64,000 nucleotides of DNA from JAEZPW01 sp035629075. GTDB taxonomy: Bacteria; Acidobacteriota; Terriglobia; Terriglobales; Acidobacteriaceae. The notes under the pieces are model-generated. The model was not told where the DNA came from. It ran no database searches and saw only the letters and a list, made by a program, of their open reading frames with translations. Of this stretch, positions 26,127 to 36,406 are shown in pieces. Where the stretch lies: positions 62,001-126,000 of the forward strand of contig DASPIK010000024.1 of the NCBI GenBank assembly GCA_035629075.1, in the 5' to 3' direction. Positions within the stretch are counted from its first letter, which is position 1. Every line of letters begins with the position of its first letter. The position numbers and the translations under genes are program-made.

Positions 26127-26951
26127 TCATGCTGCTGTTTGCACCCGCTCGGGCCACCACACGAGCACAGTCAAGTTCCGGGCGAAGTGCAAAAGCGGCT
26201 TCCGTTCGGGAAGCTCGATAGAGTCGGCTCGAGCCATAGTGTTTGTATCGATGATCGCGTCAGCCCTTTGCAACGGCCACGGCAGGTGATGAATGTCAGC
26301 TCGGTACACGCGCCCGCGCACCACGGAATACAAGCAGTAGCGCTCGGTCAGGAAATACTCCAGCGTTCCGGGCAGGCTGCGGGACGGTTGCGACGTCGGC
26401 CAGTACCGCGCCCTGAAAACTCCCTCCTCGCGAATCATATCGGCATCCGGCGACGCGTTTCCGTGAAACTCCGGACGCGCGCTGTCCACGTCGGTTCGAT
26501 GGCAGTAATAGTTGACCTCGTAGCCGACCCTGTCTGCCATCATGCGCGCGTAGAAATACGGCAATCCGTACGCGGCGCGTGCTCCCATCACCGCCGGAAT
26601 GTTCGCCGCGTCCAGACTGAAGAAGAACACGCCGGGCTTGCCGTTCATCGTCACGTAAGTACGAACGTTCAGTTCGGGAAAGCGCGACATGCCTGCAAGA
26701 GGCGGGATAAAACGTGGGTGAACATCGGTCATTACAAGCGGCGTTACCGCCACCCAGCAACGCCCATCGTACGTGTCTAACGTCAACTGTTCCGGCACGA
26801 GTCGGCGCAGGTAATCGGGATCAACATCCCAGTGTGCAAATAGCACGTCGCGCCACGTCTGCACCATGATCCACGGGCGCCGTGGTGGCGGGAAAGGGCG
26901 ATGAGACGTCTGGGACAGGATCTCGCTATAGTTCTCCATCACAGTGCACAT
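26127..26951 (-). CDS. DUF2071 (YqjF-like) family protein
   Basis: 274 residues from ATG 26951 (ATG 26939 is also possible). 'RPWIMVQTWRDVLFAHWDVD', 'LRRLVPEQLTLDTYDG', 'FPELNVRTYVTMNGKPGVFF' and 'GLPYFYARM' are characteristic of this family, related to acetoacetate decarboxylase-like folds. No catalytic role is established for most members. No signal peptide or membrane helix. Confidence 0.85.
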   Translation of the reverse strand: MCTVMENYSEILSQTSHRPFPPPRRPWIMVQTWRDVLFAHWDVDPDYLRRLVPEQLTLDTYDGRCWVAVTPLVMTDVHPRFIPPLAGMSRFPELNVRTYVTMNGKPGVFFFSLDAANIPAVMGARAAYGLPYFYARMMADRVGYEVNYYCHRTDVDSARPEFHGNASPDADMIREEGVFRARYWPTSQPSRSLPGTLEYFLTERYCLYSVVRGRVYRADIHHLPWPLQRADAIIDTNTMARADSIELPERKPLLHFARNLTVLVWWPERVQTAA

Positions 26952-27114
26952 CCGCTAACGACCCGATGCTCGTCACGTCTGACAGACGGGTTCCAGCACA
27001 CATACGATGATGAAAATGCGACTTCGAAGAGCTCTCCTCCTCAAGCTGCTGTACAGATTCTAGCGGAGTTTAGTAGCTAGCTTAGTCGACAGGAGCAGCC
27101 GAGTGAGTAGCCAG

Positions 27115-27996
27115 CTAGTCGACGGGAGCAACCGAGACTGGAGTTGTACCGCCACTCGCTTGAGTTGCAGGAGTAGGAGAGGAGTTCTGCGCCATCTGGG
27201 CTGCTACAGCCTTGTAACCGCGGTGGAAGACGTCGACTATCGTGCGCCCGATGATGCGGACTTTCGCGATAGAGCGCAGGTGTGTCGGAAGAGTGAACCC
27301 ATCCACGTCGGCGTAGTCCTGTACGAACTCCACCTTCTTGATGAATATCGAAGGCGACTTCACCATCTGCCCTTCAGCGCGGACAAGCGTTCCCTTGTAG
27401 GGGTCAATGAAGATGCGTCCCTTGAAAAGCCCAACCCGCTTCTTTTTGGGCTTGACCTGGTAAACGTACACCATCCGGTCGTTGATGCTTTCCACCGACT
27501 TGTGACTGAACTTGTAATTCGTCTCGGTGATCGCCGTTTCTGGACCCTGCTGCTTTACCACATGGTCCACTTCAGACTGCAATAGGCGCACCAGGACGTT
27601 GTTTTTGACGAAGCCGTCGCCGCTGAAGCGCACAGGCGTGAACTGCAGCGTGTTGGGAGCAGAGTATTGGCGCTTGAGTTCGTACTCGCCCTGCTGTTTG
27701 TAGTCGGGCAGACTTGCCCGCATGACCGTCTCGTCGGAATAGCCCAGCAAGGTCGAATTCTGCTGCTGCGAGCGCTGCATGTACGTGTCGAGCGCGAGCT
27801 CAGGAGACATTCTGGGAAGGACTACGGGGGTCACCAAGTGGGGCAGCGACACGGGGGTGGTTGTCGCGCGGTTGCTGCTGTCAGTTGCCAGCGCGGGCCA
27901 GGCGGAGCCGTTTACCTGTAATTGTGCCAATGCGGAGGGAACTAGCAACACTATGCACATCGCGGCTGTTCCCAGCCACCCAAGGGTTCTCTTCAT
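27115..27996 (-). CDS. Secreted protein of unknown function (LolA/LolB-like fold suspected)
   Basis: 293 residues from ATG 27996. A signal peptide (about 1-24, ending PSALAQ) is clear. The middle contains alternating beta strands and a Lys-rich turn 'KPKKKRVGLFKGRIFIDP', then 'GTLVRAEGQMVKSP' and 'DGFTLPTHLRS', a pattern seen in outer-membrane lipoprotein-sorting-like domains (an unclosed beta-barrel). The C-terminus is a low-complexity Thr/Pro/Ala tail. Family assignment is a guess from fold pattern. Confidence 0.7.
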   Translation of the reverse strand: MKRTLGWLGTAAMCIVLLVPSALAQLQVNGSAWPALATDSSNRATTTPVSLPHLVTPVVLPRMSPELALDTYMQRSQQQNSTLLGYSDETVMRASLPDYKQQGEYELKRQYSAPNTLQFTPVRFSGDGFVKNNVLVRLLQSEVDHVVKQQGPETAITETNYKFSHKSVESINDRMVYVYQVKPKKKRVGLFKGRIFIDPYKGTLVRAEGQMVKSPSIFIKKVEFVQDYADVDGFTLPTHLRSIAKVRIIGRTIVDVFHRGYKAVAAQMAQNSSPTPATQASGGTTPVSVAPVD

Positions 27997-28162
27997 CACG
28001 CGCGTATCTCGGACCTGTTCCGGGGAACTTATTCATTAAATGCGCCTCTGTCCGATTGGTTACAAAAATAACACGAGCAGGCAGCATTTTTGTTTGCAAA
28101 GTAGCCTAGCAAATTTTGCAGGTTAGATACGTACTAACCGGAACATCGTGGCGGGTGGACCT

Positions 28163-28930
28163 TTACCGCACAACTTCGAAACTGATCATGGAACCGGCTG
28201 GAACTTTGTCGCCCGCGGGCGGGTTTTGCTTCACGATCAAAGGCGACTTGCCAGGTGACGCGGTTTTAGCCATCTGTGGCGAAGTGGGCGCGTGCGCTCC
28301 CATCCTCCCACCGTTCTTCACCGTCGTGACCTTGCCGAAGCGCATGGGTGACTCGGCAATCGCGCGCGAGGCCTCATCGAGCGTGTGGCCAACGAAATCA
28401 GGCGTGATGTACAACTCAGCATTGGGATCAGGCGCGGAGACCAGCAGGTTGACTTTGGGTGACGCGATTCCTTCCGCACTGGCAGGCGGCGACTGCGCCA
28501 GCACCTGCTCCGCCGGATAGCCCGGCAGGGTAGCTACGGCAACCGTGCCGAGTTCCAAGCCGCGACGCGCTATGTTCAGTTCCGCAGCACGCTGGCTCTG
28601 GCCCACAACGTTGGGGATCAGCATTTTCTGCGCCCCGAGGCTCAGCGCCACTCGCACCCGTGTGCCCCGCCTGACTTTTTCTCCGGCCGGGGGCAGTTGG
28701 GAAATGACGCGTCCTTCCGGGACCGTGCTGCTGAAAAACCGGTTCTCGACCTCGATGAGCAGTCCGTTGTTGTTCGTGGTGCGTTCCGCCTGGCCGGTAC
28801 TCATGCCATCGAGCTTCGGCACAGCCACCTCGCGTCCGTGAATGGCAAAACGCATTGCCGTCAGCGTGGACGCAAGGAACACAGCCGTGAGAATGAGGAC
28901 CCGCAGGGCGATTCGGAAGAAATGGCGCAT
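28163..28930 (-). CDS. Membrane-anchored PASTA-domain protein
   Basis: 255 residues from ATG 28930, five bases after GGGAG. One N-terminal membrane helix (about 5-27), then three PASTA domains: about 35-98 ('VAVPKLDGMSTGQAE'), 103-168 ('MLIPNVVGQSQRAAELNIAR') and 174-254 ('YITPDFVGHTLDEASRAI'), each ending in the Pro-Pro-Ala-Gly turn. PASTA domains bind muropeptides or lipid II. No kinase domain is fused, unlike PknB-type proteins. It lies divergent from the class III aminotransferase gene. Confidence 0.9.
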   Translation of the reverse strand: MRHFFRIALRVLILTAVFLASTLTAMRFAIHGREVAVPKLDGMSTGQAERTTNNNGLLIEVENRFFSSTVPEGRVISQLPPAGEKVRRGTRVRVALSLGAQKMLIPNVVGQSQRAAELNIARRGLELGTVAVATLPGYPAEQVLAQSPPASAEGIASPKVNLLVSAPDPNAELYITPDFVGHTLDEASRAIAESPMRFGKVTTVKNGGRMGAHAPTSPQMAKTASPGKSPLIVKQNPPAGDKVPAGSMISFEVVR

Positions 28931-29069
28931 GGGTACTCCCACGATTGTAAACCGGGATCAGCGGATCACGGCAGGGGGAAGGCGAAGCTCAAAACGGGTC
29001 CCGCTCAGTTGTTTTATGATGATGCGTTTGCCGGACAGGCGCCATACCGGAGTTCCGGCGGGAGGTTTT

Positions 29070-30407
<1,338 letters not shown>

Positions 30408-30410
30408 TAG

Positions 30411-30482
30411 GGTTTCGGAGGTGTGTCGGACGTGTCGGAAGTTTCGTTCGCCTGAATCTCCGAAACTTCCGAACATTCCGAT
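30411..30482. repeat. TTTCGGAGG-type paired arrays between genes
   Basis: TTTCGGAGG, TGTGTCGGA, CGTGTCGGA, AGTTTCG (30412-30446) and then the opposite orientation CTCCGAAAC, TTCCGAACA, TTCCG (30459-30482). The unit matches the arrays inside hyuB. It directly follows the aminotransferase stop and could also fold as a transcription-terminating hairpin. Confidence 0.75.
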
Positions 30483-30498
30483 ATGGGAAACCTTCAAC

Positions 30499-31203
30499 TC
30501 ACCGCTGAGGCGGTGGTGGTGCATCGTTCGGCTTATCCGTTGCGTCTTCGGCTTTGCGTTCCGTTGCTTCGCCAGCTTTCTTCGTCTCTTCGCCGGCGCC
30601 GCTGATCTTCTCGCCGATGGACGACAGAGTAGACCCAGTCTTGTTCTTCACCTTCACTGCCGTTGACTCGGCACCCTGGCCGACTTTCTTGCCGAAGTTC
30701 TTGCCACCCGTTACGGCAGCTTTTCCAGCTTCCACGGGGTGTCCGCCGACAACGTTGTGACCTATAGCTTTTCCGCCGCGGCCGAGGTCAGCGGGCGCGG
30801 CCTTAATCGCCTGCACTCCACCGACGTTGAGCGCGGCCAAAGTCTTCTGGTCAAGACGGCCAGTCTGATCCAAGTTTTGATCGGCCTGGAACTTCTGAAT
30901 GGCAGCACGTGTCAGTGGGCCCATCTTCCCGTCAACTGGTCCGGCGTCGTAGCCCTTAGTGGTGAGGGCGCGCTGCGCGTCTGAGATGACAGTGCTGTTC
31001 ACCTCAATCGGCGCGTTCTTTGGCTGAACGATCGTGTCTACTTCCTTGTCCTTGACGACTGTTCCCTCAGGTCTATCCGCAGCCGGGCTCGAGGTCGTGC
31101 TCTGCTGCTGAGAGTTCGCGGTTGCGGATGACTGCTGGTCTTGCGCGTACAGAACGCCAGTGATGGAAAGCAGAAGTCCGGCGGTTAACAGTAACCGGTT
31201 CAT
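30499..31203 (-). CDS. Secreted protein with a peptidoglycan-binding domain
   Basis: 234 residues with AGGAG eight bases before ATG 31203. Signal peptide about 1-20 (ending VLYAQ), a Ser/Gln/Thr-rich stretch, then a PG_binding_1 domain at about 72-125 ('AQRALTTKGYDAGPVDGKMG', 'GRLDQKTLAALN'). The C-terminal third is Lys/Ala/Glu-rich and low complexity, with 'GEATERKAEDATDKPND'. The domain anchors proteins to the cell wall; no catalytic part is seen. It converges with the aminotransferase gene across the 30411-30482 arrays. Confidence 0.85.
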   Translation of the reverse strand: MNRLLLTAGLLLSITGVLYAQDQQSSATANSQQQSTTSSPAADRPEGTVVKDKEVDTIVQPKNAPIEVNSTVISDAQRALTTKGYDAGPVDGKMGPLTRAAIQKFQADQNLDQTGRLDQKTLAALNVGGVQAIKAAPADLGRGGKAIGHNVVGGHPVEAGKAAVTGGKNFGKKVGQGAESTAVKVKNKTGSTLSSIGEKISGAGEETKKAGEATERKAEDATDKPNDAPPPPQR

Positions 31204-31340
31204 GGAAATTTCTCCTGATTTGGCTCTTTATTGGATGCCATTTCCGCCGTGATTTTTGCCCGAGCTATCGAGTTGACATGCGGAGAGACACTCCGTCCGT
31301 GGCTTCCGCGTGCTTGAAGCCGCGGCCGCTCTGAAGCTGC

Positions 31341-31814
31341 TCAGAAGGCGTGGTGGGGATGAACTCCGGGCAGAACCATGAAAGTCGCCCAGGCGTGAGC
31401 GCGCTCGGTGCCGTCACGGTCGCTCAGACTGGCTTCGGCCCTGACGAGCCGCCGCTGGCGCTGCACGATCCAGCCGCGCACGTTCAGGTTCTCTCCCGGA
31501 TGCACCGAATGGCGAAAGCGGACCTTCATCTCGACCGTGAGTCCCTGGTCGTTGGTGGCGACAATTGCTTTGGCCATGGATTCGTCGAGAACAGTCGTGA
31601 CCACGCCGCCATGAATCACGTTCTCGAATCCTTCCCATCCCTTGCGCGGCACCCAGGGCGCCACGGCGACGCCGTCATCGGTGATTGAGAAGCGAAGTTG
31701 CAGCCCATTGGGATTGTCGCGACCGCAAGCTATGCAGGTCGTTTCGAGTTTAGGAGTTTCAGGGGAAAGCTGTTGCGGGTTTCTACAGTCTTCTTCGACC
31801 GTGCGTGAAGCCAT
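31341..31814 (-). CDS. PaaI-type acyl-CoA thioesterase (hotdog fold)
   Basis: 157 residues from ATG 31814. An N-terminal 'CIACGRDNPNGLQLRF' and the hotdog core 'FENVIHGGVVTTVLDESMAKAI' match the 4HBT/PaaI family, in which the His-Gly-Gly segment and the helix after it form the active site. Likely hydrolyses acyl-CoA esters; substrate unknown. No neighbours of an aromatic or fatty-acid pathway are present. Confidence 0.85.
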   Translation of the reverse strand: MASRTVEEDCRNPQQLSPETPKLETTCIACGRDNPNGLQLRFSITDDGVAVAPWVPRKGWEGFENVIHGGVVTTVLDESMAKAIVATNDQGLTVEMKVRFRHSVHPGENLNVRGWIVQRQRRLVRAEASLSDRDGTERAHAWATFMVLPGVHPHHAF

Positions 31815-32010
31815 CGTTGAACGAAGGATCTCCTCGTGCAAAGTACAGCCCGGACTATGTTCGGGAACGTAAAATCCTACGCCTCACGAAGGGAGAATTC
31901 CACACCTGTAAAACGATACTTCGAAAGGCAACACGGATGAACACAGGTTGTACTGATAACCAAAAGAGAATGGACCCGTTGGTGTTGCGTCTTTCCGCAT
32001 CGAACCAGAC

Positions 32011-32790
32011 ATGCACTCCACGCTCTCGCGCCGGCTTCTTGCACTTGCCTTATCGTTCTCGTTGCTACTGATAAGTTGCGGCGGAATCAGCGGCTCGATC
32101 AATGCCGACCGCTGGCACTACACGGCGCTGGGAGATTCGCTCGCCGTGGGCGTGCTCGACACCCAGGGCGGTTACGTCGCCCGCTACCACTCCTACCTGC
32201 GAACCGACGCTAATCCTGACGTCGTGCTGACGAACCTGGGCCGGAATGGCTGGCACAGCGGCGATCTGCTCAACGCTCTGAGCACTGACGCGACTTTCCG
32301 CAACTCCATTGCTTCCGCTGACGTGATCACCTTCGACATTGGCGGCAACGATCTGCTCCATGCGCTCAATCTGTTCCGCAACGGGAGATGCGGCGGCGCT
32401 GACAACCAGGATTGCATGCGGTCTGCGGTCGCAAACTTCGTACCGAACTGGGACGCAATCGTCCGTGAAATTCTCGCCTTGCGCGAAGGAAGGCGCACCG
32501 TCATCCGAACCATGGATATCTACAACCCGTTCGTGGCGCAGTTGATGGTGAACGGCACGTTCCTGACGGTGAAAACCTACCTCGACCAGGTGAACGCGCA
32601 CATCGCGTCGTCGACAGCAGCCAACGGCATTCCAATGGCACGCGTCTACGAAGCCTTCAATGGGCCGAATGGCGATCAGGATCCTGTCACGAAGGGCTAC
32701 ATCTCGTTCGACGGATTCCACGCCAGCGACGCCGGCCACAGGGTAATGGCAGACCTGCTGCGCAACTTGGGATATGCGCCTCTGAGGTAA
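32011..32790 (+). CDS. SGNH/GDSL hydrolase lipoprotein
   Basis: 259 residues. Signal peptide with a lipobox-like Leu-Ile-Ser-Cys (Cys23). The four SGNH blocks are present: 'YTALGDSLAVG' (Ser nucleophile), 'TNLGRNGW' (Gly/Asn), 'FDIGGNDLLHAL' (Asn) and 'SFDGFHASDAGH' (Asp and His). Members are esterases or lipases of broad use; here it is probably tethered in the envelope. No ribosome site is obvious before the ATG. Confidence 0.9.
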   Translation: MHSTLSRRLLALALSFSLLLISCGGISGSINADRWHYTALGDSLAVGVLDTQGGYVARYHSYLRTDANPDVVLTNLGRNGWHSGDLLNALSTDATFRNSIASADVITFDIGGNDLLHALNLFRNGRCGGADNQDCMRSAVANFVPNWDAIVREILALREGRRTVIRTMDIYNPFVAQLMVNGTFLTVKTYLDQVNAHIASSTAANGIPMARVYEAFNGPNGDQDPVTKGYISFDGFHASDAGHRVMADLLRNLGYAPLR

Positions 32791-32802
32791 ACCACAGTCC
32801 GG

Positions 32803-32871
32803 TCATTCGTGCCGGAGTGCCTCGATTGGGTTCAGTCTTGATGCGCGGATCGCAGGCACCATGCCGCTCAC
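32803..32871 (-). pseudogene. C-terminal relic of a MacB/FtsX-type ABC permease
   Basis: On the minus strand this encodes 'VSGMVPAIRASRLNPIEALR' then His-Glu-stop, the usual C-terminal end of permeases with the Arg-Ala-Ser-Arg-Leu-x-Pro-Ile-Glu-Ala-Leu-Arg motif. Upstream on the minus strand a stop occurs in frame and no permease body is present. It is therefore a fragment left after deletion or rearrangement. The flanking gap (32791-33003) has nothing else. Confidence 0.65.
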
Positions 32872-33003
32872 GGTTCCCCGGTTACGAGGACCGAGGGTTC
32901 GCACCACCGCCTACAACTGATTATCGCAGTCAGGACCAGCATGTATGCAGAGCGGTGCAAGCGTCATGTATCGGGCCGCATTGAAGGTTGGGACGAGACC
33001 GGT

Positions 33004-34743
33004 CTATTTCTCCGCTTTTAACAACAACTGATAACCCGGCCCGCGCAGGACTTTTCCTGGACGCGCATTCGTCATCTTGCCGTTGTCGATTACAGGAATG
33101 CCGTTCACCAGAACGTAGTCCATGCCTTCCGAGAGCTGATTGGGCTTTTCAAACGTCGCCAGGTCCCGCACCTTATCGGGATCGAACACGACCACATCGG
33201 CCCACATGCCCTGCTTAAGCACGCCTCGGTCGGTGATCCTCATGCGCTGTGCCGCGAGTGCAGTGAATTTGCGGATCGCATCTTCAAGCGTGAGTTTGCG
33301 CTGTTCTTTGACGTAGCGGTTCAGAATGCGGGGAAATGTGCCGTATGCGCGCGGGTGTGGATGCTCCTCGCCGAGTCTGCCTTCCGGCGAAGTGCCCTGG
33401 CTGTCGTTGTCCACCGAAACCCATGGTTGTTGCAGCGCCAGCACAACATCGGGCTCCGACATTCCGAACACCGCAACGTACGTGAAAGCATTGTCGGCAA
33501 TCAGTGTGTCCATCATCGCGTCGATCGGGTCCTTGCCCTGCGACTTGGCGACGTCAGCCAGATTCTTGCCGACCAGCGGTTTGAGCGCAGGATTGTGGAC
33601 GGCGCTGATGACGATCGCTTCCGGTCCCGGTACCTCCTGCCACTCGTTGTCCCATTCATGGGAGGGGGTGAGCAGGTCTTTGCGAATGCGCGCACGGTCA
33701 GCCGGGTTCTTGAGCCGCTCGAGCATCTTCGCGTCTCCGCCATCGTGCGCCCAGGGAGGCATGAAAGCTGAGAAGTTGTTGTACCAGGCCGTGTACGCGT
33801 AGGTATCGGCAGCGATGTCTATACCTTGGTTCCGAGCCTGGTTGATTCGCCCGACGATCTCCGGCATGCGTCCCCAGTTGGGCTTTCCGGCGGCCTTAAG
33901 GTGCCAGATCTCGACTGGGCAGCGCGCTTCTTTTGCGATTCGGATCGTCTCATCGACCGCGGCCATAACAGCGTGACCTTCGCTGCGCATGTGTGTCGCG
34001 TAAATGCCGCCTGCCTTGCATCCTTCGGCGGCCAGCGCAATCAACTCTTCGGTCGAAGCGTACGGTGCGGGCGCGTACTGAAGTGAAGTCGAGACACCCA
34101 TGGCGCCCTGTTGCATCGCCGTACGTACCAGTTGCTTCATCTGCTCGAGTTCCACCGACGAAGGCACCCGTTTGTCTTCGCCGATCACCATGCGCCGGAC
34201 CTGCGTCGCGCCCACATACGTCGCGAGGTTTATGCCTATTCCCTGTTTTTCAAGCCGTGCGAAGTACTCGTCGAGCTGCCGCCACGTCGGCGTGACTCCC
34301 AGGTGTTCATACGTCTGTTTGTCTGCGGCTACGATGCGGTCGTTCAACGGCGCTACCGATCCGCCCTCGCCCGTGATTTCGGTTGTAATCCCTTGGTAAA
34401 TCTTCGAGGGCAGTCTCGGATCGACGAGAATCGTGAGTTCCGACTGGCCGAGCATGTCAATGAAACCCGGCGCAACGACGCGTCCTTCGGCATCGATGGT
34501 TCGCTTCGTCGGCTTCCCTTCGAGATTGCCTATCGCTGCAATCTTGCCCTGACGAATACCAACATCTCCCGAGTACCACGGCGATCCCGTGCCGTCGATC
34601 ACGTGTCCATTGCGGATAACAATGTCGAATGGCTCATTGGAGCCGGGGAGTGGAGGATCGGGAAGTGGGGCCTGCTGGGTAGACTGCGCTTGCGCAAGAA
34701 TCGCGGTAACTGCGATCACGAGCACGAGAATGAGGTTCTTCAT
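33004..34743 (-). CDS. Secreted D-aminoacylase / N-acyl-D-amino-acid deacylase family protein
   Basis: 579 residues; GGAGG lies four bases before ATG 34743. A signal peptide (about 1-19) precedes an amidohydrolase domain: 'FDIVIRNGHVIDGTGSPWYS', 'IDAEGRVVAPGFIDMLGQSE', 'GGIYATHMRSEGHAV', 'VEIWHLKAAGKPNWG' and 'GMWADVVVFDPDKV'. In classical family members the strand after PGFID ends in a His-x-His metal pair; here the segment is Met-Leu-Gly-Gln-Ser-Glu, so the first metal ligands are missing or moved. The C-terminal 'ANARPGKVLRGPGYQLL'-like end is normal. Substrate is unknown. Confidence 0.88.
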   Translation of the reverse strand: MKNLILVLVIAVTAILAQAQSTQQAPLPDPPLPGSNEPFDIVIRNGHVIDGTGSPWYSGDVGIRQGKIAAIGNLEGKPTKRTIDAEGRVVAPGFIDMLGQSELTILVDPRLPSKIYQGITTEITGEGGSVAPLNDRIVAADKQTYEHLGVTPTWRQLDEYFARLEKQGIGINLATYVGATQVRRMVIGEDKRVPSSVELEQMKQLVRTAMQQGAMGVSTSLQYAPAPYASTEELIALAAEGCKAGGIYATHMRSEGHAVMAAVDETIRIAKEARCPVEIWHLKAAGKPNWGRMPEIVGRINQARNQGIDIAADTYAYTAWYNNFSAFMPPWAHDGGDAKMLERLKNPADRARIRKDLLTPSHEWDNEWQEVPGPEAIVISAVHNPALKPLVGKNLADVAKSQGKDPIDAMMDTLIADNAFTYVAVFGMSEPDVVLALQQPWVSVDNDSQGTSPEGRLGEEHPHPRAYGTFPRILNRYVKEQRKLTLEDAIRKFTALAAQRMRITDRGVLKQGMWADVVVFDPDKVRDLATFEKPNQLSEGMDYVLVNGIPVIDNGKMTNARPGKVLRGPGYQLLLKAEK

Positions 34744-34806
34744 GCCGCCTCCATTGAAACCACTGCGAGCACGGGTGAGGGTCGTCGTTGCGGCGCCCTC
34801 CGCTTG

Positions 34807-35019
34807 CTAAGCGATTCGAGACCAGATCCAGTACCCCGCTGCGGGATACGCGCCACAGAACACGAGTGTGCCGATCAATACACCCGACCACATCGCTCCC
34901 GCATACGGTCTCCGAAAAAAACCAAGTGGGTCGCCAAAGTGGATTGCCCTCGTGTCAGCTGATGCGGGGGGATTGTAGCTCCAGAATAGCTGGCAAACGA
35001 GCAGAATCGCCGTTGTCAC
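34807..35019 (-). CDS. Small membrane protein of unknown function
   Basis: 70 residues from GTG 35019. Two hydrophobic segments (about 1-14 and 44-65, the second with Gly/Ala and ending in Trp-Ile-Trp-Ser-Arg). No family recognised. It lies 63 bases upstream of the deacylase gene on the same strand. The coding call rests on composition and context only. Confidence 0.4.
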   Translation of the reverse strand: MTTAILLVCQLFWSYNPPASADTRAIHFGDPLGFFRRPYAGAMWSGVLIGTLVFCGAYPAAGYWIWSRIA

Positions 35020-35152
35020 GATTCTCGTCGGATGTTCGCTATGGCCGCCGGCCCGCTTGTAATCTAACTAAGGAGTATTCACATGAGGTACAGATGCCTT
35101 TTTGCGTGGATAATCGTGGAACTTAGTTCTGATTCGGCTTAAAGTGCTGGCC

Positions 35153-36303
35153 ATGAGAGGGTTCCTTGCGGTTGCGATGCTGCTGATGTTCCTCGCCTGT
35201 GTATCTGGGGCACAGCAACCGCCGCCGGATGATCCGGTGCGCTTGCTCCGCGATGACGGGCAGCGCCGAGCACAATGGGCTAACGAGTGGTTGCGCTCTG
35301 GCGATCCGCGCCAAGTCGCATGGGGTGCTTGGCTCGCCCGACAGGATCGCCGAACGGAGTTAATCCCCCTTCTGCTGCAACAAGTGCGGGAGTATCAGCC
35401 GACGCAACTGCCCCCGCCAGCAGCACTCGACCATCATGACGCGCTGCTCGTCGTACTCGACGCTCTGATTGAGCTGAATGCGACCGTTCCGGTTGAGGAT
35501 GCTCGCAAGCTTTATTCCCAGTTTCCAGCCCAGTCACTGATACTCCTGGTACGCTCCCGAGAAGATAACCAGTCTGCCCTGCTTGAGATCCTGCAAAACG
35601 CAAAGGCGAACTGGAACTGGCTGGCCGCAGGGAATGTGCTCGCCCAAAAACGAACTCCTGGATTTGCTGCGCTTCTACTGTCCAGATTCACGCAACATAT
35701 CACCGTGACAGTAATCGACGAGCGCCTTGGTGGTCTCCTCGGAGGACTGATAAGTGAGTGCGCCCCGTTGCACAGAGCGCCGAAGCAGGGCTGGCCACCA
35801 GTCGGCCTGTATGAGCTTACGCAGATCCCCGAGAGAATCCGTGGCTCACGGCGACTTTCCTGGCCGGAGGCGAAACCAGCGTCTACTACTTGCGCGCAGA
35901 GCTAGGGGGCTACGACAACCCGCCGGATGAAGCCGGGGCCTGCGACGACGGCGACCGCGACCGTTTTCGAGCGCAATATCTGAATAAGTTTCTGGAGCAC
36001 GGTTCGGGGCGGGTCATCCTCGAACCATATTCACATGTAATGATCGAATGGAAAGGTGAAGCCGCGTACACACAGCAATTGCTTGGGGCTGTCGAGGAGA
36101 AACGCAGACAATTCAGCAGTGCAGTTGCGGTGCTGCAAGACTATGCACGAGTCCTGACCCCTGACGAGCGTGCGAAACTGGAACCCAGGATCGAGATTGT
36201 GATCCGCGATGAACGCGTGGACCGATCCTCTCCTCTAGCCGCAGTGCCTGAAAGCGTCGGAGCAGTCACGGTACGACCAGCTTTCAGCAAACCCCTGCTG
36301 TGA
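35153..36303 (+). pseudogene. Secreted protein of unknown function with a frameshift near 35826
   Basis: Two overlapping frames together look like one gene of about 385 residues. The first runs from ATG 35153 with a signal peptide (ending near VSGAQQ) and a helical repeat-like domain ('WANEWLRSGDPRQVAWGAWL'). At about 35830-35850 coding sense passes to another frame: in it the DNA reads NPWLTATFLAGGETSVYYLR and runs on without a break into 'AELGGYDNPPDE' and to the stop at 36303. In the first frame the tail after this point looks random and stops at 35905. A CCCC run lies close to the switch. This is a real frameshift or a sequencing error. Confidence 0.65.
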
Positions 36304-36406
36304 CGCGTGGTGCGGGCAGGATCGGATACTCGGCGTCGGTTGTCTGCGATAGCTAAGCAGAGTTGCACCACATCCCATGTTCAACGAGTCAATTACAATT
36401 GTCTGG

